A DNA stretch of 64,000 nt from Athripsodes cinereus (GCA_947579605.1 OX388306.1:5890001-5954000); one strand, 5' to 3'. Shown: positions 1 through 19,940, numbered from the stretch's first letter. The notes: generated by a model from the sequence alone, not told the origin. Numbers and translations are program-made.

Positions 1-480
1 AGGGTGGTATCTCGGATTGAGTGGTTATTAGTAAGAAGGTGTTTGGCGCATTGAGAACTTTCTGGTTTGTTATTAAGCCATGCTTTCTTATGTTCCAGGA
101 ACCTACATTCAATATTACATCCGCTTTGCCCTATATAGATGTTATCACAATCATCACAATTCAGACTGTATATACCGTTGTCTTTTAGTGGTGGTTGTGG
201 GTCTTTAGAATTTCTTAACTGGAAGCCTATGTTATTTGTTTTGTTTTTTTTTTCACTTGTGGCATAACATCTGTATATTAAATGTGGTTTTCTTGTTTAT
301 TGTATTGGCTATTTTTGAGGATAAATGTCCATAATATGTGATACATCTAAATTCGTTATTATTGAGGTTGACTGTTGGGTATATTTGTGATAAGGTGAGT
401 TTATGTTGTACATGTTATTATTCCTAAATGGATGCTTTTTGTCAATATTCCTCTGTTGTTAATGATATTAGGTACATCTG
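1..480 (-). mobile_element. Penelope-like retroelement fragment: RT tail and GIY-YIG endonuclease
   Basis: Read on the minus strand, about 185 down to 1 translates without stops as a GIY-YIG nuclease N-terminus: NGIYSLNCDDCDNIYIGQSG, followed by an R..FLEHKKAW segment and ending at the window edge. The GIY and YIG elements and the Cys-x2-Cys pair between them are typical of the endonuclease of Penelope-like elements. Just upstream on the same strand (about 370-185) a shifted frame gives RCITYYGHLSSKIANTINKK, which resembles the C-terminal end of a Penelope reverse transcriptase. Frames change between the two parts, so this copy is decayed. What is seen: the motifs. What is inferred: membership of the Penelope class, because RT-to-GIY-YIG order is its hallmark. 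The element continues outside the window. Confidence 0.8.
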
Positions 481-1928
481 TTACATCTATTAGTTGAAGT
501 CAAAACACCCAATACTATTTCATTTAATTACACAATACTAACCAACTGTCTTCCTAAATCTTTACCAATAAAATGTCACATTATATAGAATCCATATAAT
601 CAAAACCATATACAACACAACCAACTGTTCTTTCTGAATTTCCCTCAATAATTTTTGCATTATATAAAACCTTAGCTCTAAAGAATATATTGTTATACCT
701 ACCTAATAAGACATAGTATTTAAGTAACAACACGGCCTATAGTAAATTTAGTTTGACAATGACCTCATAGGTCGAAACCTGGAAACTTATTAAACAAATA
801 AATCGTAGTAAAACCAAGAACAATTTTGTTTTCATTATATCAATATAATGGAGTTTTACAAAATCAACGTCGACTCAATCAATTTATTTATTTTGTTAAT
901 ACACTTATTACAGATTATATAGTATAACTTGAATATTGTATGGTTTGCAAGCCAGTGAAGTTTGTTAAATTATTTTACACCATATTATCAACACTATGTT
1001 CCAGCTATGTTCCAACAACAAAAAGAAATAAAAACAAAATGCACTCGATTGCACCGACCGAGGCAATAACAATGAAGACAAAAAGAAAAACATTCAGTCG
1101 TGAAATGAATACGCTATTACAAAAAAAAACACAAGCAATGACTGATGCTCAGGGGGGGGGATCAATCCTCTCTGAATAAAAACTGGGGGAGGGGAGCCTC
1201 ACCACATTCAAGACAATCATCAACCAGAACCCTGAAGAGATCTAGAAATAGCATCTTTGAATTTTGGCAATGATGAAAAGTAAAATTCAACATCCCTGAA
1301 GAAAGAGTTGGAAGAATCCTATAATACTCGTACAATATATTTATTATGTCTTTATAAATTGTCCTTATTTTTATATTTTTTAATTGAATTTTTTAATAAA
1401 TTATTATATTACATAAGAACTTAATAGAAAAAAATCATTTTAATTTCCTTGCTACTTTTTTTACTTATATATTGATCACAATGTTTATTTGTAAAATGTG
1501 AATAATTATTCTAATAATATTATTATTTATGCTAGATTTTTTCAAATAATAATTATAGAGTTATTAGAAAAATAGATCACATTTTACAACTAAACGCGAT
1601 TAATATTATTGGACTTTTGACAGCTACGAGTAAGGTCATGTATAGGTACCTATATACGTAAGTATGACAAGTAAATCGATTGATTCTTACCAACGATTCG
1701 TTCTGCGGCAAACTTCAAGTTGATGACGTCACTGTGAAGAAGTTGTTGGTAAGCGTACCAATGAATTAGTTGCGAAGTCAATAGATCTGTACTAGTGAAT
1801 CGTTAGTACGAACTCTGGTCCTAATTTGATAGTACGTACCAATGATTCGTTGTGAAATTTCGTTAGTATTTTTCTCAGTGTACGACCCTGATAATAACAT
1901 TTTTAACATGTTCTATTATTCTTTACAG
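481..1928. other. 5' flank of the transporter gene, no gene seen
   Basis: AT-rich intergenic DNA. A nine-G run lies near 1152-1160. Between 1685 and 1865 a short motif of the form CCAAYGAWTNGTT recurs about four times at irregular spacing, which may be a decayed satellite or promoter-proximal repeat. An upstream non-coding exon of the transporter must lie in or before this stretch, because a good 3' splice site (ctttacag, ending 1928) precedes the coding exon. The small open frame at 940-1179 has no recognisable product. Confidence 0.4.
1724..1731. promoter_or_regulatory. perfect CRE palindrome TGACGTCA
   Basis: An exact 8-bp cAMP-response-element/ATF palindrome lies about 250 bp upstream of the transporter start codon. 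The sequence match is direct. A regulatory role is inference, because the transcription start is not visible. Confidence 0.3.
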
Positions 1929-1977
1929 AAAGAGAACTGGAGAAACATCTCAAGGAGAGAAGATAAATAGTATCAAA

Positions 1978-4900
1978 ATGTCGAAAGCAAACAGTAAGAC
2001 GCCATTGTTGGCGGAATCCAAAATTATCAATCCAGATGGGGTCATGACAGGGTACCTCACTATGCCGGAATCATCTTCGGAATATTCAAGGGTAAGCCAT
2101 TCATGAAATTCATTTATAATCCTTTTGGGAGAAAACATATTTTCGGGGAAAAAATCATCTAAATACACGACAGAAAAAATTGGTTCCTACTTATCAGCAT
2201 TTTTTTCGTAAGTAAATTTTTTTTGGCAATTCAGTGTTATAGATTTTGCATATATCCAGGAGTATTTTTCAGAATTTCATTAAAACTCGTAAAATCAATG
2301 AATTCATTAAAATAGTCAGTCTGACCAAATAAATTTTTCCTCTAATTATTCAATTCAAACTATATTCCAGATATAGATAAATATTGAAATGTTCGTAGAA
2401 AAATTTGACAGTATTTCCATTTTTTATGCATCAACAATTGAGCGGAAAAAAAACAGAACTGTCAAATGACCATTGAAAAGTTTTTGAAAGATCAGAATTA
2501 CTTTCCACAAAATTTTTAAATTTATGTTCTATTTATAGGATGAAGGAGATGGACTTCTATCATCTGTACCCATCTTTGAAAATTATAAATACTCTCTAGA
2601 ACACAAAAGAAAACAGAGTTCACTTGTTACAGTGTAAGTCTATTCAACATTCTAATGAATAATTAAAACAATATTACATTAAATTGGGTAGAATTATAAA
2701 GAATATTGACAAAACAAAGTATAAACTAATTAATTTATGTATATACACTTTGTCCACATTAAGACTCTGAATTTAAGATAAGTTATGAATTATTTACGTC
2801 ACTTATGTACAAATAAGAAAAGTTATCAAATTAATGTGAGTAGTTAAATTATGTCTACAATATCAATAATATAATGACACGTTTGGTAAAAAATGCCGAG
2901 ATAAATTTAAATCAATTTAACAGATATACGAAAAATACATACAAAAATAAAATAAAAATTTGAATAGGTACATAAAGAATTTAGCAAACTATAATCATAA
3001 TCTATTTTAAAATACTTTTTGTTTCCAAAGTTTTTTATATTAACCTCGATTCAATGGAGTGATTAGTTTATTTTTTATAATTTGACAATAATTTTATTTT
3101 GAGACTAATCTTGATGATGTTTTTACATAATCAATCCACCAATTTTAAAAACTGCTTTGCCGTGAAATTTAATAAGGTATTTTTTATACAAAAATATTTT
3201 TTATAATTTGACAATAATTTTATTTTGAGACTAATCTTGATGATGTTTTTACAAAATCAATCCACCAATTTTAAAACCTGCTTTGTCGTGAAATTGAATA
3301 AGGTATTTTTTATACAAAATATGGGATACCTTTAAAATACCTGTGTAAATTTGTGAATCACAATATTACATAGACTATAACTCATTATCAAAATCTCTTT
3401 AAATAATTTATTTATTAATTGTTGAAGGGTGTTTGTGTTCACACTGTGAAAATTCATATTCAATATTTATAAGACAATCAAAACTCTGTTATAATTTTCA
3501 CCGCATTTATTCAAACTCTAACGTTTTCGCCCACTTCAATGGGCATTCTCAAGAGTACTGAAACAATAAAAATGTCACCTACAAAAAGCACCCACCCCTC
3601 TCCCCCCTCTGTGACCACCTTCAATTTTTGTAGGTGACATTTTTATTGTTTCAGTACTCTTGAGAATGCCCATTGAAGTGGGCGAAAACGTTAGAGTTTG
3701 AATAAATGTGGTGAAAATTATAACAGTGTTTTGATTGTCTTATAATTTATTTATTTTTATTTACTTATTCAACAAGAAATAATAACGAAAAATACACAAA
3801 GATAACTGAAATTCCAGATCATTGAAAAATCAATTCATTAGTTTGTAATAATTTTTATTTGTTTTATTCATATTTGGATAAAGTATTTCATCTGGATCAG
3901 TTTTTTGGATTTAGGTTGTGATATTAATAGTAAATCATAATTATAAATGTAGTCTGGATGATGAAATGAAAACAGTTCATTCCATCATTCCATTTATCAC
4001 AGAATACATAACAATAAATTACTAGATGATTATTAAACGTGTCATCACATACATTGTATGTATGTAATTAATTATTACTCATTATGGTTGATTTAAATTG
4101 TTTATAATAAAAAAAATATGGATCTCATTAGCGCTGAAGTCAATAATTTACCATTTGCATTGCCTAACTGACCTTTTCAATACAATGTATTTTATAATAT
4201 CAAATACAATACATGACACAGATAAGACAGTCGATTTAGTGGGTAACTTATTTTAAGATACACTTTAATTAATGTACGACAAAGAGAACCTACTTGAAAA
4301 ATGATTTGTAAAACTGTAATATATATTTTAACTGTATTCAATAGAAATCTAGTTATGAGGGCAAGTAAGTAGGTATTACTGATGTTACTTTATTTGTCCC
4401 TTATTCTTGTTAGACCTGTCAAATTCTGTCATTACGTTAATCAGGAATCAACATCTTAGTAGGAACCCTTCCTCCTTTATATACCTACCCATGTTTTTTT
4501 ATATATGTTTGTAATATTGATTTATTAATTTTGTGTTTGGTACCTATGTTTTGTTTTGTTATGATATTGTACCTATGTAAAAAAAAATTGTGTAAAAGGC
4601 TAATTAGCCATAAATAAATAAATAAATAAATACAGTCTTTGACCAAAGAGTCCAATTCGTGAAAATCTGAATCTTTGTAAATTGGACAAGCATTATTTTT
4701 TCATGACTGTAAAATGCTCAAATAAAAAAAAAATTAGAAACCTTACACACTGGCAACCCTAATTCTGGTGTAAAATAATTTTGCTAGATTGAAGTTTATT
4801 AGATACCTAATATGAGAGACAATTTTTTTGAGTTAGGGTAGACTTCAGAATAAAGATCCCTCTTAGGGCATATTGAAATATTGGTTCTAAGTCTTATTTT

Positions 4901-7900
4901 TAGATAAGTATTCATAAATTAAAGTAAAATTATCTTTGATTAATTATTCTATTATTTTCTTTTTCCAGTTTTGCAGTATGGAATACTGTGATGGGCAGTT
5001 CTTTGCTCACAATGGCCTGGGGTATAGAGAGAGCTGGACTTATACCAGCTGTAGCCATTATGCTCTTCATTGGAGGCATCTGTCTCTTCACTTCTTATAC
5101 TCTACTCAATGTCTGCTATTACCATGGTAAGTTGTAATTTATGATTGTCAACAAAGTGAAAAAAACTAGTAAAAAGTTAAATAATATGCTATACACTTAT
5201 GCTGTACTTCAAATGGTGTGGGCAGAGATAATGGAAAGCCACACAGCTCAATTCCAACATACTTCTTCTACATTAATATTATTTCTCATGCAGGCATGCC
5301 AATTTATCTTACTCGAATAGGTATGTATAAAACCAGACACCGAGGGCACTCATGTAGATGTGATATAGATTTTCACCGTTAGAATTGTGCACTATGTTCA
5401 TCTTTCATGAAACACTAATTACAATTACTGATAATGCATCAAATATGATTATTTCTATTTCAGGGGACAATGCAGAATGTGAAGTGCCCCATTTGTGCCG
5501 TAAGCTGTTGGGCAGATGGGCGGAGAAGGTGGCACAGTTGTTTAGTTTTGTGGTGATGCTCGGAGCAAATATTGTCTATTGGGTCCTACTCACTAACTTC
5601 TTGTACTACTCAGTCAATTATTTTGTTGGTAAGTCTTGCAACTCAAACTATTATATCATCAAAGTAGGTTTACATATTATTTAAAGATTTTAGATTTCTT
5701 CATTTTTATTTTTCACGTTAAGCGTTATTGGATGGGTGACCATTATAAAGTAATATGGAATCATATTTTATTTGTATAATATTTTGTGTTTTGTTATTAG
5801 AATATAAGTTTTAAGTTGAGATGGGTTCATATTATACCCATACCTAATATTTATTTAATAACTTATTTTTATACCAACTAATTATATTGATGATGGGTCA
5901 ACCCAGTGTGAAAACCTTAGACACACAACTGACTCATGGTTATAAAGTGGTTGTTCTTTTTGAAATATACCTGCTATTTAAAAAAATATTTTATAATTTT
6001 TTTAGTTGTTAGTTTCTATTTAATTTTCATTTAATCAGAACCAAAATCATAATTTTTTTTTTAATATATTTCAGATTTATACCATCAAACTTCTGTAAAT
6101 ATAAATGGAACAAAAAACACGGATCCCTTTGGAGGAGTAATATGTCCCAAGAACAACATTCTCCTGAATATAACATCCACTGACACGGATTCGTCATCTT
6201 CCTGGGGTGGGAAATATTGGGATCTCTACTCTACTGTCCCACTATACGGAGCTATCATTGTTTTCCCGTTACTCAATTTTAATTCAGCTACATTCTTCAC
6301 AAAGTTCAATTCCTTAGGTTGGTAATACTTTAAATTTATTTTAAAAAGTAATAAAAAAAATACTATCAATAAATAAATACAAATGCCAAATTCCAAAGAT
6401 TAGAGTAATTTTTATATTTGTAAAAAAATGGCAACATTAAGTCAAGACTATTTTTCAGGTTTTGAATTTGTTTTTCTTTTTTCTCTCAGGAGCAGAGGGT
6501 TTCAGCCAACAGCCTTTCTTTTAATAAATGTATTGGTAATAATGGCAGTATCCAATGCTATTATTTATAATACTGAAATAGAGATTGTTTGAAGATGTAC
6601 TTACTCAAATTCCTTTCTACAAAAAGTTTGGCAATCTAAAAAGTTTTTTTAAAATAGACAACACAAATTAATGAAATAATTTGAAACATTTTTTTCAGGA
6701 ACCTTGTCAGTGCTGTATTTGGTAATATTTGTACTGGTAAAAGGTTGGGGATGGGGTCTCCACATAGACTCTTGGGCAACAGAGTTGGTCATCAAAGCAG
6801 ACTTCACAATCCTCAGTGGAATGCTGGCACTTAGTTTCTATATTCACAATATTATCATAAGCATCATGAGAAATAATAGACATCAAGAGAAAAATGTAAG
6901 TTTATAATATAAACTTATTTATGGTTATATAAAGTTAAATTTGTGTCACAATATACCTACTTACAAAGTAAAATAAATGCCCCCACTACTGCGCTTCTTG
7001 AAATAATTTGACAGTTACAATTCATACAAATTTATAAGGAAGGGTTTTGGTTGTCTAGTAAATTGTATTATTTAATCACAAAAAAGCTCAACAATGATAT
7101 TTTTGCACATAACTCTCATTATAGTAATAAATATAATTGCATATTTTTCACTTTACCTAAAAACAATACATTATAGAGAAAATGGTTCAAATATATAAGT
7201 TATCTATGTGCGCAATACATTAGAGAGGGAGCTATTGTATTTATCAAAGTATTTTTTTGTAAATATATTATAATATCTATTTATCTATACCAACCAAGTG
7301 TCTCTTGCAATAATAAGTATATTTAAATGTATTCCTTATGTTTTTAGGGTCGAGATTTGAGTATTGCATTTTTGTTGGTACTGTCTACATACATGTTAGT
7401 TGGCGCATTGTTCTACATCTGTTTCCCATTGGCCAAGACATGCATTGAAGATGTAAGTATATCATTTACAATAAAATATCTAATAGGCACATAAACAATC
7501 AACATCATATACATAGCATTAAATATTTTCTATCACTATTCAAAGCCTCTCTCAGAAATACACGGTAGAAAAAAGTTTCCTCTGATTGTGAAAGATAAAT
7601 CGGTTGATTTTTGTTTTTGTAAGATTGATGTTAGACAAATGGTGAAGTAAGAATAATTAGTTAATGGAAGTGATTAATGTAAATGCACCTTTAGAAATAA
7701 TTCATTACGCTATTTTAAATCATTCTTTGTTCAACATTTATTTCATTGAATTACATTATTTTTATCCTGTTTCAGAATATTCTGAATAACTTTGCCAAGA
7801 GTGACATCCTCACAGCTGTGGCTCGTATCCTCCTTCTATTCCAAGTGGTAACAGTGTACCCTCTGTTAGCCTACATGCTCAGAGTGCAGTGTCTAGGAGA

Positions 7901-8332
7901 CTCTCATGGTGTCAATGCTCCTTCTCGTCTTTCTGTTGTACTCTTCAATGCGGCTGTGGTTATTGTTTGTATACTGTTTGCCTGCTTTGTGCCAAGGATT
8001 GGAACTATTATCAGGTAAATAAAATTTTTAAATTCATGTCTGTAGATAGTAATGTTTTGGTTATGGAAATTTATACGGTGATGTATTCAGTATTTGAGAA
8101 TAGCTATAGTTGTTGAAAAATAAAATGATTAAAATTTTATAACTTGCAAAACTTTTTCAGATATACCGGAGCCATTAGCGGCTTGATTCACGTCTTCACC
8201 CTTCCAAGTCTCTTGCAAATGAAATCTCTTTACCTCAGAAGAAGGTTAAACATCTGCAAAGTTATTTTCTATACAGCGATTTTCACCATCGGAGCACTCA
8301 ATCTTATAGCGCAATTTTTCGTTGGAGATTGA
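1978..8332 (+). CDS. SLC38A9: SLC38A9-like lysosomal amino-acid transporter, 10 coding exons, 504 aa
   Basis: Member of the amino acid/auxin permease family. Vertebrate SLC38A9 sits in the lysosomal membrane and signals arginine to mTORC1 through Ragulator and Rag GTPases. Coding exons: 1978-2091, 2539-2633, 4969-5126, 5294-5320, 5464-5628, 6075-6317, 6699-6895, 7348-7452, 7776-8014, 8161-8332. All introns are GT-AG and all phases join, giving 504 codons plus TGA. A 5'UTR exon segment starts at 1929. The first 65 or so residues are a polar N-terminus, shorter than the human one. TM1 follows at the family motif QSSLVTVFAVWNT, and about ten further hydrophobic segments continue to the C-terminus. 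The loop around residues 188-245 has two N-glycosylation sites (N197-G-T, N218-I-T) and is rich in Ser/Asp, as expected for the lumenal loop. The 27-nt exon (residues 123-132) is frame-neutral and may be skipped. AATAAA occurs at 8353 and 9303. The start is the first ATG after the splice site. Confidence 0.9.
3071..3322 (+). repeat. two-copy 126-bp tandem duplication in transporter intron 2
   Basis: A unit beginning ttttttataatttgac starts at 3071 and again at 3197 and is almost identical over its length, differing at a few bases (for example tgccgtg against tgtcgtg). It lies wholly within intron 2 of the transporter gene. Confidence 0.8.
3468..3744. mobile_element. large palindrome: inverted pair of retroelement-like 3' ends
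   Basis: Arms of about 120 bp (3468-3587 and 3625-3744) are reverse complements with only about two mismatches, separated by a 37-nt C-rich loop. The right arm reads TGAGAATGCCC, a short spacer, then GGGCGAAAACG and AATAAA. That layout resembles terminal sequences of Penelope-like elements, which carry hammerhead-type motifs of the form CTGATGA-stem-GAAAC. The canonical core is not intact here, so an active ribozyme is not claimed. It sits in intron 2 of the transporter gene. Confidence 0.75.
4480..4632 (+). mobile_element. LINE-like 3' end with (AAAT)n tail
   Basis: The segment ends with a block reading ggctaattagcc and then ataaataaataaataaataa, a short-repeat tail like those of insect non-LTR retrotransposons. 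No coding remnant is visible, so the class is inferred from the tail alone. It is in intron 2 of the transporter gene. Confidence 0.4.
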
Positions 8333-9950
8333 ACCACAAAAAATCAAAGAATAATAAAACCTGTGATTAAAAGAAGTGATAAAAACACTGCCGAGTCATG
8401 AAATAATGGCAAAGTTGTTTAGTTTTAAGTAATCGTGTGTAAATAATATAGTTCTAGATAATGTTATTATGTTTATTATTGTTAATATATTTTTAATGTA
8501 GGTATATATTTATGAATGAAATCACGTTAGTTACTCACACTTAGGAGTAATTTAGTGTTTTGCCTGTCATTTCACATGTGTAAGATACTAAATTAGCCTA
8601 TTTCACATGTGTAAGATACTAGATTAGCCTATTTCACATGTGTAAGATACTAAATTAGCCTATTTCACATGTGAAATGGATGGCAACACACTAAATTACT
8701 TTCCAATATGCTCCTTCAACTTTCTTGTGATATTAATGGTAAAATAACACTCTTAAATCAAAAGTAAAATTATATATAAATAAGCAACAGAAGATTTTAG
8801 TTGTTCATTGATGATACAGTCACTTGTGACACAAAAAAGAGATAATAAACTAAAAATATTTTTTTAAACTTTTAACAATTTTTAGATTATCTAGAATGCT
8901 AGAAATATTGTGAAATATATTATCGTTTGAATGGTTATCACAGACTTTTGTTTCTAAAAAATGTAAATGAGGAGATGATGGTGAAAATGGCAAGAGTAAT
9001 AATGATTGTAGGAAGAGGTAATGCAACTCACTTGCACAAAGTTAGTTTGAATGGAAGAAGGATATTTCCTCAGTGTGTTTACAAAAGGATCATGAAAGAG
9101 CGAGAGATAGATTCTAGTCAAAATTATTGTTTAGGTGTTATTTTAAAAATTAATATATTTTTTAAAATACATAGATAAATAGAATTATATTAATGACTAT
9201 ATAGCGAGTTTGTAAAAATTCACATAAACTCGTATATTTTTTAAGGCAAGGTACCCGACATCGAGTGAATTACGAATGTTTTATATTTTGTTATAAAAAA
9301 TAAATAAAAGATATTACAATTGTGTAACAATTTGTTTTATTTTTCCAAAATACACATTTAATAATGACATAAATAAATAAATGAGTGATTCGGGATCAAT
9401 AGTGGACAAATCCAATTTTTTTAAAATAAATTCGCAAAAAATATTTTTCAAGTAGGGTTCAATAAAACTGTATTTTCTAAAATAGTCAAATCCTATGAAA
9501 TTTGTATCAAGAATAACGGAAAAATCAATGTTAGTGGATTCGTCCAGTTTCGATATTAAACAACATTTATCAACGTTGCATATTCAAAATGGCGTATGTA
9601 AATATATAAATATTTAGACATTTTAGAATACCATTTTTAAAGTGATTCATAGTATCGAATATTAAAATTTAATATTTTAAGAAAAAAAGTCCAAATAACA
9701 ATTTTAATGCCCTAATGAAAAATTTTTTCAGAGTATGTATGCTTAAACTTCTTTCTTATTAATATCAAGTGATAGTTTAAATGCATTGTGAATTAAACTC
9801 ATTTTCTAAAAAATATTTTATTAATGCGGTATTATATTTTTATATCTACTATATACACAGAAATAACATTAAAATTAAAAAAAAAAACAGATAATAGAAT
9901 ATGTTAGAGTAACTAAGCTTTTTATAGAATTATAAATATGTACATAAACA
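8333..9950 (+). other. 3'UTR and flank of the transporter gene
   Basis: This stretch follows the TGA at 8330-8332. A first AATAAA (8353) is only about 20 nt past the stop. A second at 9303-9308 is followed by a GT-rich stretch (attgtgtaacaatttgtttt) and is a better poly(A) site candidate, giving a 3'UTR near 1 kb. No gene is seen. The open frame at 8927-9178 has no recognisable domain. Confidence 0.45.
8570..8673. repeat. 31-bp tandem repeat, 3.3 copies
   Basis: Units start at 8570, 8601 and 8632, with a partial fourth at 8663. Each opens with TTTCACATGTGTAAGATACT, and there is one base difference among the copies. Each unit carries the palindrome CACATGTG. The array lies in the probable 3'UTR of the transporter gene. 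Confidence 0.9.
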
Positions 9951-10204
9951 ATCCCGTGGAGCACCCGGTAAAGAATTGGTCTCCCACTCTTCTGGGTAAG
10001 TTTTCGAGTGTCCTGTAAAAGGCAGGTGTTCGAAAAAATGAAGACATTTGACATCTTAAATTCAGCGATGAGGCTTGCCACCCATCCTGAATGTCTTGAT
10101 TTTATATTGGCACGAAGAGGACAGTTTGCATGTTTCTTACATGCAGCTGATCTGCTGGCTACCCCACTTGTGGGATATGCCGTGATGGTATAGTAGTAGT
10201 AGTA
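9951..10204 (+). repeat. family Z repeat, near full length, sense copy
   Basis: Reference copy of an interspersed family. Sense orientation runs from ATCCCGTGGAGCACCCGG to CCACTTGTGGGATATGCCG and ends in a (GTA)n tail. An open frame at 10008-10193 encodes 61 residues, including LNSAMRLATHPECLDFILAR and ending YAVMV-stop. The frame is kept in two other copies (see 15568-15815 and 19790-19940), which suggests a coding tail of a retroelement or a selected small ORF. The short-repeat tail favours a retroposon. No tRNA-type box A/box B pair at normal spacing was found, and there are no terminal inverted repeats. Confidence 0.75.
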
Positions 10205-10526
10205 TGCTTAAATAAATATGCAACGAAGATATATAAGTAAAAGATTTTTGAACACATAAAATATTATAAAGTATAACTTTAATAATGTATTTAATTACAC
10301 TTATATAACAAAAGTAAATAAATGTATCAGAGATTCTTATTAAATCTATTTATATTATACATGAAGACGTGAATGTAATATCCAGGAGTTGATAAATTAT
10401 ACAGTGTCCTTGAGGTGCTTTGGTATGTAAACGACACTTCAATGCTGTCCAATAATAATAATAACACTTGCATGACTGTCAAACTTCTTGTAATGAGTTT
10501 GAATGACTATTGGTGTTTTGAAAACT

Positions 10527-10690
10527 ACTACTACTACTACTATACCATCACGGCATATCCCACAAGTGGGGTAGCCAGCAGATCAGCTGCATGTAAGAAA
10601 CATGCAAACTGTCCTCTTCAAGCCAATATAAAATCAAGACATTCAGGATGGGTGGCAAGCCTCATCGCTGAATTTAAGAAGATGTTTTGA
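10527..10690 (-). repeat. family Z repeat, 3' half
   Basis: Reverse-oriented copy starting at the (TAC)n side and matching the 3' two thirds of the 9951-10204 copy almost base for base. Its frame carries one stop, where a CGA is changed to TGA. It faces the 9951 copy 320 bp away, so the two form a loose inverted pair. Confidence 0.8.
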
Positions 10691-11883
10691 AAACAACTTC
10701 AAATAATACCTACTTATTTCAGTTAGGATAAGCCCATTGGATAATGTGTGAAGTCGTTTCATTGACACTATATACTTCTAAGAGAAAAATTTCGATGTTA
10801 TTGACCGAAGGTACTTGTTGGAAGTCCATATACTATCTTTTTACTAATCACCGGATGATGGAGACGAGAGTCTCCAAATACTAGTACGCGAAGTTAATAA
10901 AAGTCATTTGGAAGTTAACTACATAGTGGGGTTTTTTTTTTTTGATTTATCTTCTAAAAGAAGTTTAAAATGAAACGAAGAGAAAAAAAGGTGAAATATA
11001 TATAATGTACCAAACACAAAACAATGGTATCTAATTTATTATTTTCAATATCTGATATTTTTATCCTATTTAACAGTTGTTATATAAATTAATGAAGATT
11101 TAAATTAGCAAAATTAAGTATAAAAGATGAAATATGCATTCACTTCTATAGAAAATTATAAGTCTAAATACAACCTTGCGTAAGGCAAATTGATTTGACA
11201 ACATGATTCTAACCTCCGAATTTTAAATAAAAGATCTAGGTGCAACGATTAGACTATTTATATACAACATTTGGAGGAGAACTTTATTATATTCTACACA
11301 AAAAGACAGGGTATCGTATATATTCTCTAGTTTTTGCTTCATTTATTATCACCCATAAAAAATAATTTATAAATTTGTAAAAAAAAGGCTTTAAAACATA
11401 GCATTAAATGTAACAAATACAACGCAATATATAAAAAATAAAAAAACGTAATTAAGTGTATACAATTTAAATACATAAATATTATATATATTCAAAACTA
11501 TATAAAAAGAAATGCTAACAATTATATATTAACTACAAGCATAGAAATGAAAAAGTTATACTTATGATATTAACTGAAATTGTGTGTATACTTGTAATAA
11601 AAGTAATTTGTTATAAATAAAATCTATAAAACATTGAAAGTATCATCTCTTAAATGTGTCAAAATATTGGGAACATTTTCCCAAAGCTTGTCACCTTCAA
11701 AATAATAATAACGATAATAAAGAAATCATTTAAACTTTTAAAACATAACAAATTTTTAACAACAAAATATGATTAAATTTCAATAATTTCTGTTTACGAG
11801 TATGTACATTGGTAAATGAGTTTTTTATATTAAATGTGTAACAGTTTAGTTTTGATTTACTTATTTGTACTACATTATTTAAT
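10691..11883. other. AT-rich 3' flank/3'UTR of phosphoglucomutase
   Basis: No open frame or recognisable element. On the minus strand this is the 3' end of phosphoglucomutase. Several TTTATT blocks (AATAAA on the minus strand), for example near 11282 and 11342, are possible poly(A) signals. The true site cannot be chosen from sequence alone. Confidence 0.4.
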
Positions 11884-19241
<7,358 letters not shown>

Positions 19242-19789
19242 TTTATAAATGATGCGGTAGTTTCGGAAGACGAAAAATTAACAAGTTAACACACTGCTCT
19301 TAGATGTAACTAGAGGAAAACTAATTGTGTTTAGTTTTTTTCGTACAAAATCAAATCCTACTCAAGTCAAATATCCCTCCTACGTTCGTCGACGAAGATC
19401 ACAGATGACATTTCAAAGTCATTCAAGGTCGTCGTTATCAATTTAGTTGCCAGTGTAAAAAAGTACTGTTAAAAACAACCGCTGTAACTGAATGACATTT
19501 TTATAAAACATTTTTTTTTTATTTTTCAAGGTTTTTTGCACAGGATTTCCCGAAAAGTGACAGATAGTTTGATAAAAAGTTGTCTTCGGAGTGTTCTTGT
19601 GTCATTTTTAAGTTTAAATCTATTAATGTAACATTAATTATTACATAATTTCAGTATTGTATAATAAAAAAGTTTTAATGTGGAGTCAAAGGTTAGTTGA
19701 GAAAATAATGTGCATATATCAGAGAAAGTATCATACTTTTAAACGTCCTCCAGACTTCCTGGCAAGCTTGTTATCGTATTGCGATATCA
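19242..19789. other. 5' flank of phosphoglucomutase
   Basis: Upstream region on the minus strand. No clear TATA element or transcription start could be fixed. It is relatively GC-richer just upstream (about 19360-19450) than the rest of the intergenic DNA, which suits a promoter region. No other gene is seen. Confidence 0.35.
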
Positions 19790-19940
19790 TCTAAAATTCA
19801 GCGATGATATCTGCCAACCATCCTGAATGCCTTGATTTTATATTGGCACTGAGAGGACAGCTTGCATGTTTATTACATGCAGCTGGTCTGCTGGCTACCC
19901 CACTTGCGGAATATGCCGTGATGGTATAGTAGTAGTAGAT
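19790..19940 (+). repeat. family Z repeat, 3' half with open frame
   Basis: Sense copy starting aaaattcagcgatgatatct and ending gtatagtagtagtag. The family frame is still open through to the same TAG (ANHPECLDFILALRGQLACL and onward to YAVMV-stop), although the DNA has many changes. Confidence 0.75.

Noticed and set aside
741..800. Hammerhead-like motif (caatga-cct-cata-ggt-cgaaac) in the left flank
   Set aside because: The conserved CTGATGA core is not intact and it lies on the strand opposite to the Penelope fragment, so a ribozyme is not claimed.
3071..3322. The duplicated 126-bp unit as a transposon
   Set aside because: Only two direct copies with no terminal features; a simple tandem duplication explains it.
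8927..9178. 83-codon frame downstream of the transporter
   Set aside because: No splice signals or domain, and it lies within the probable 3'UTR.
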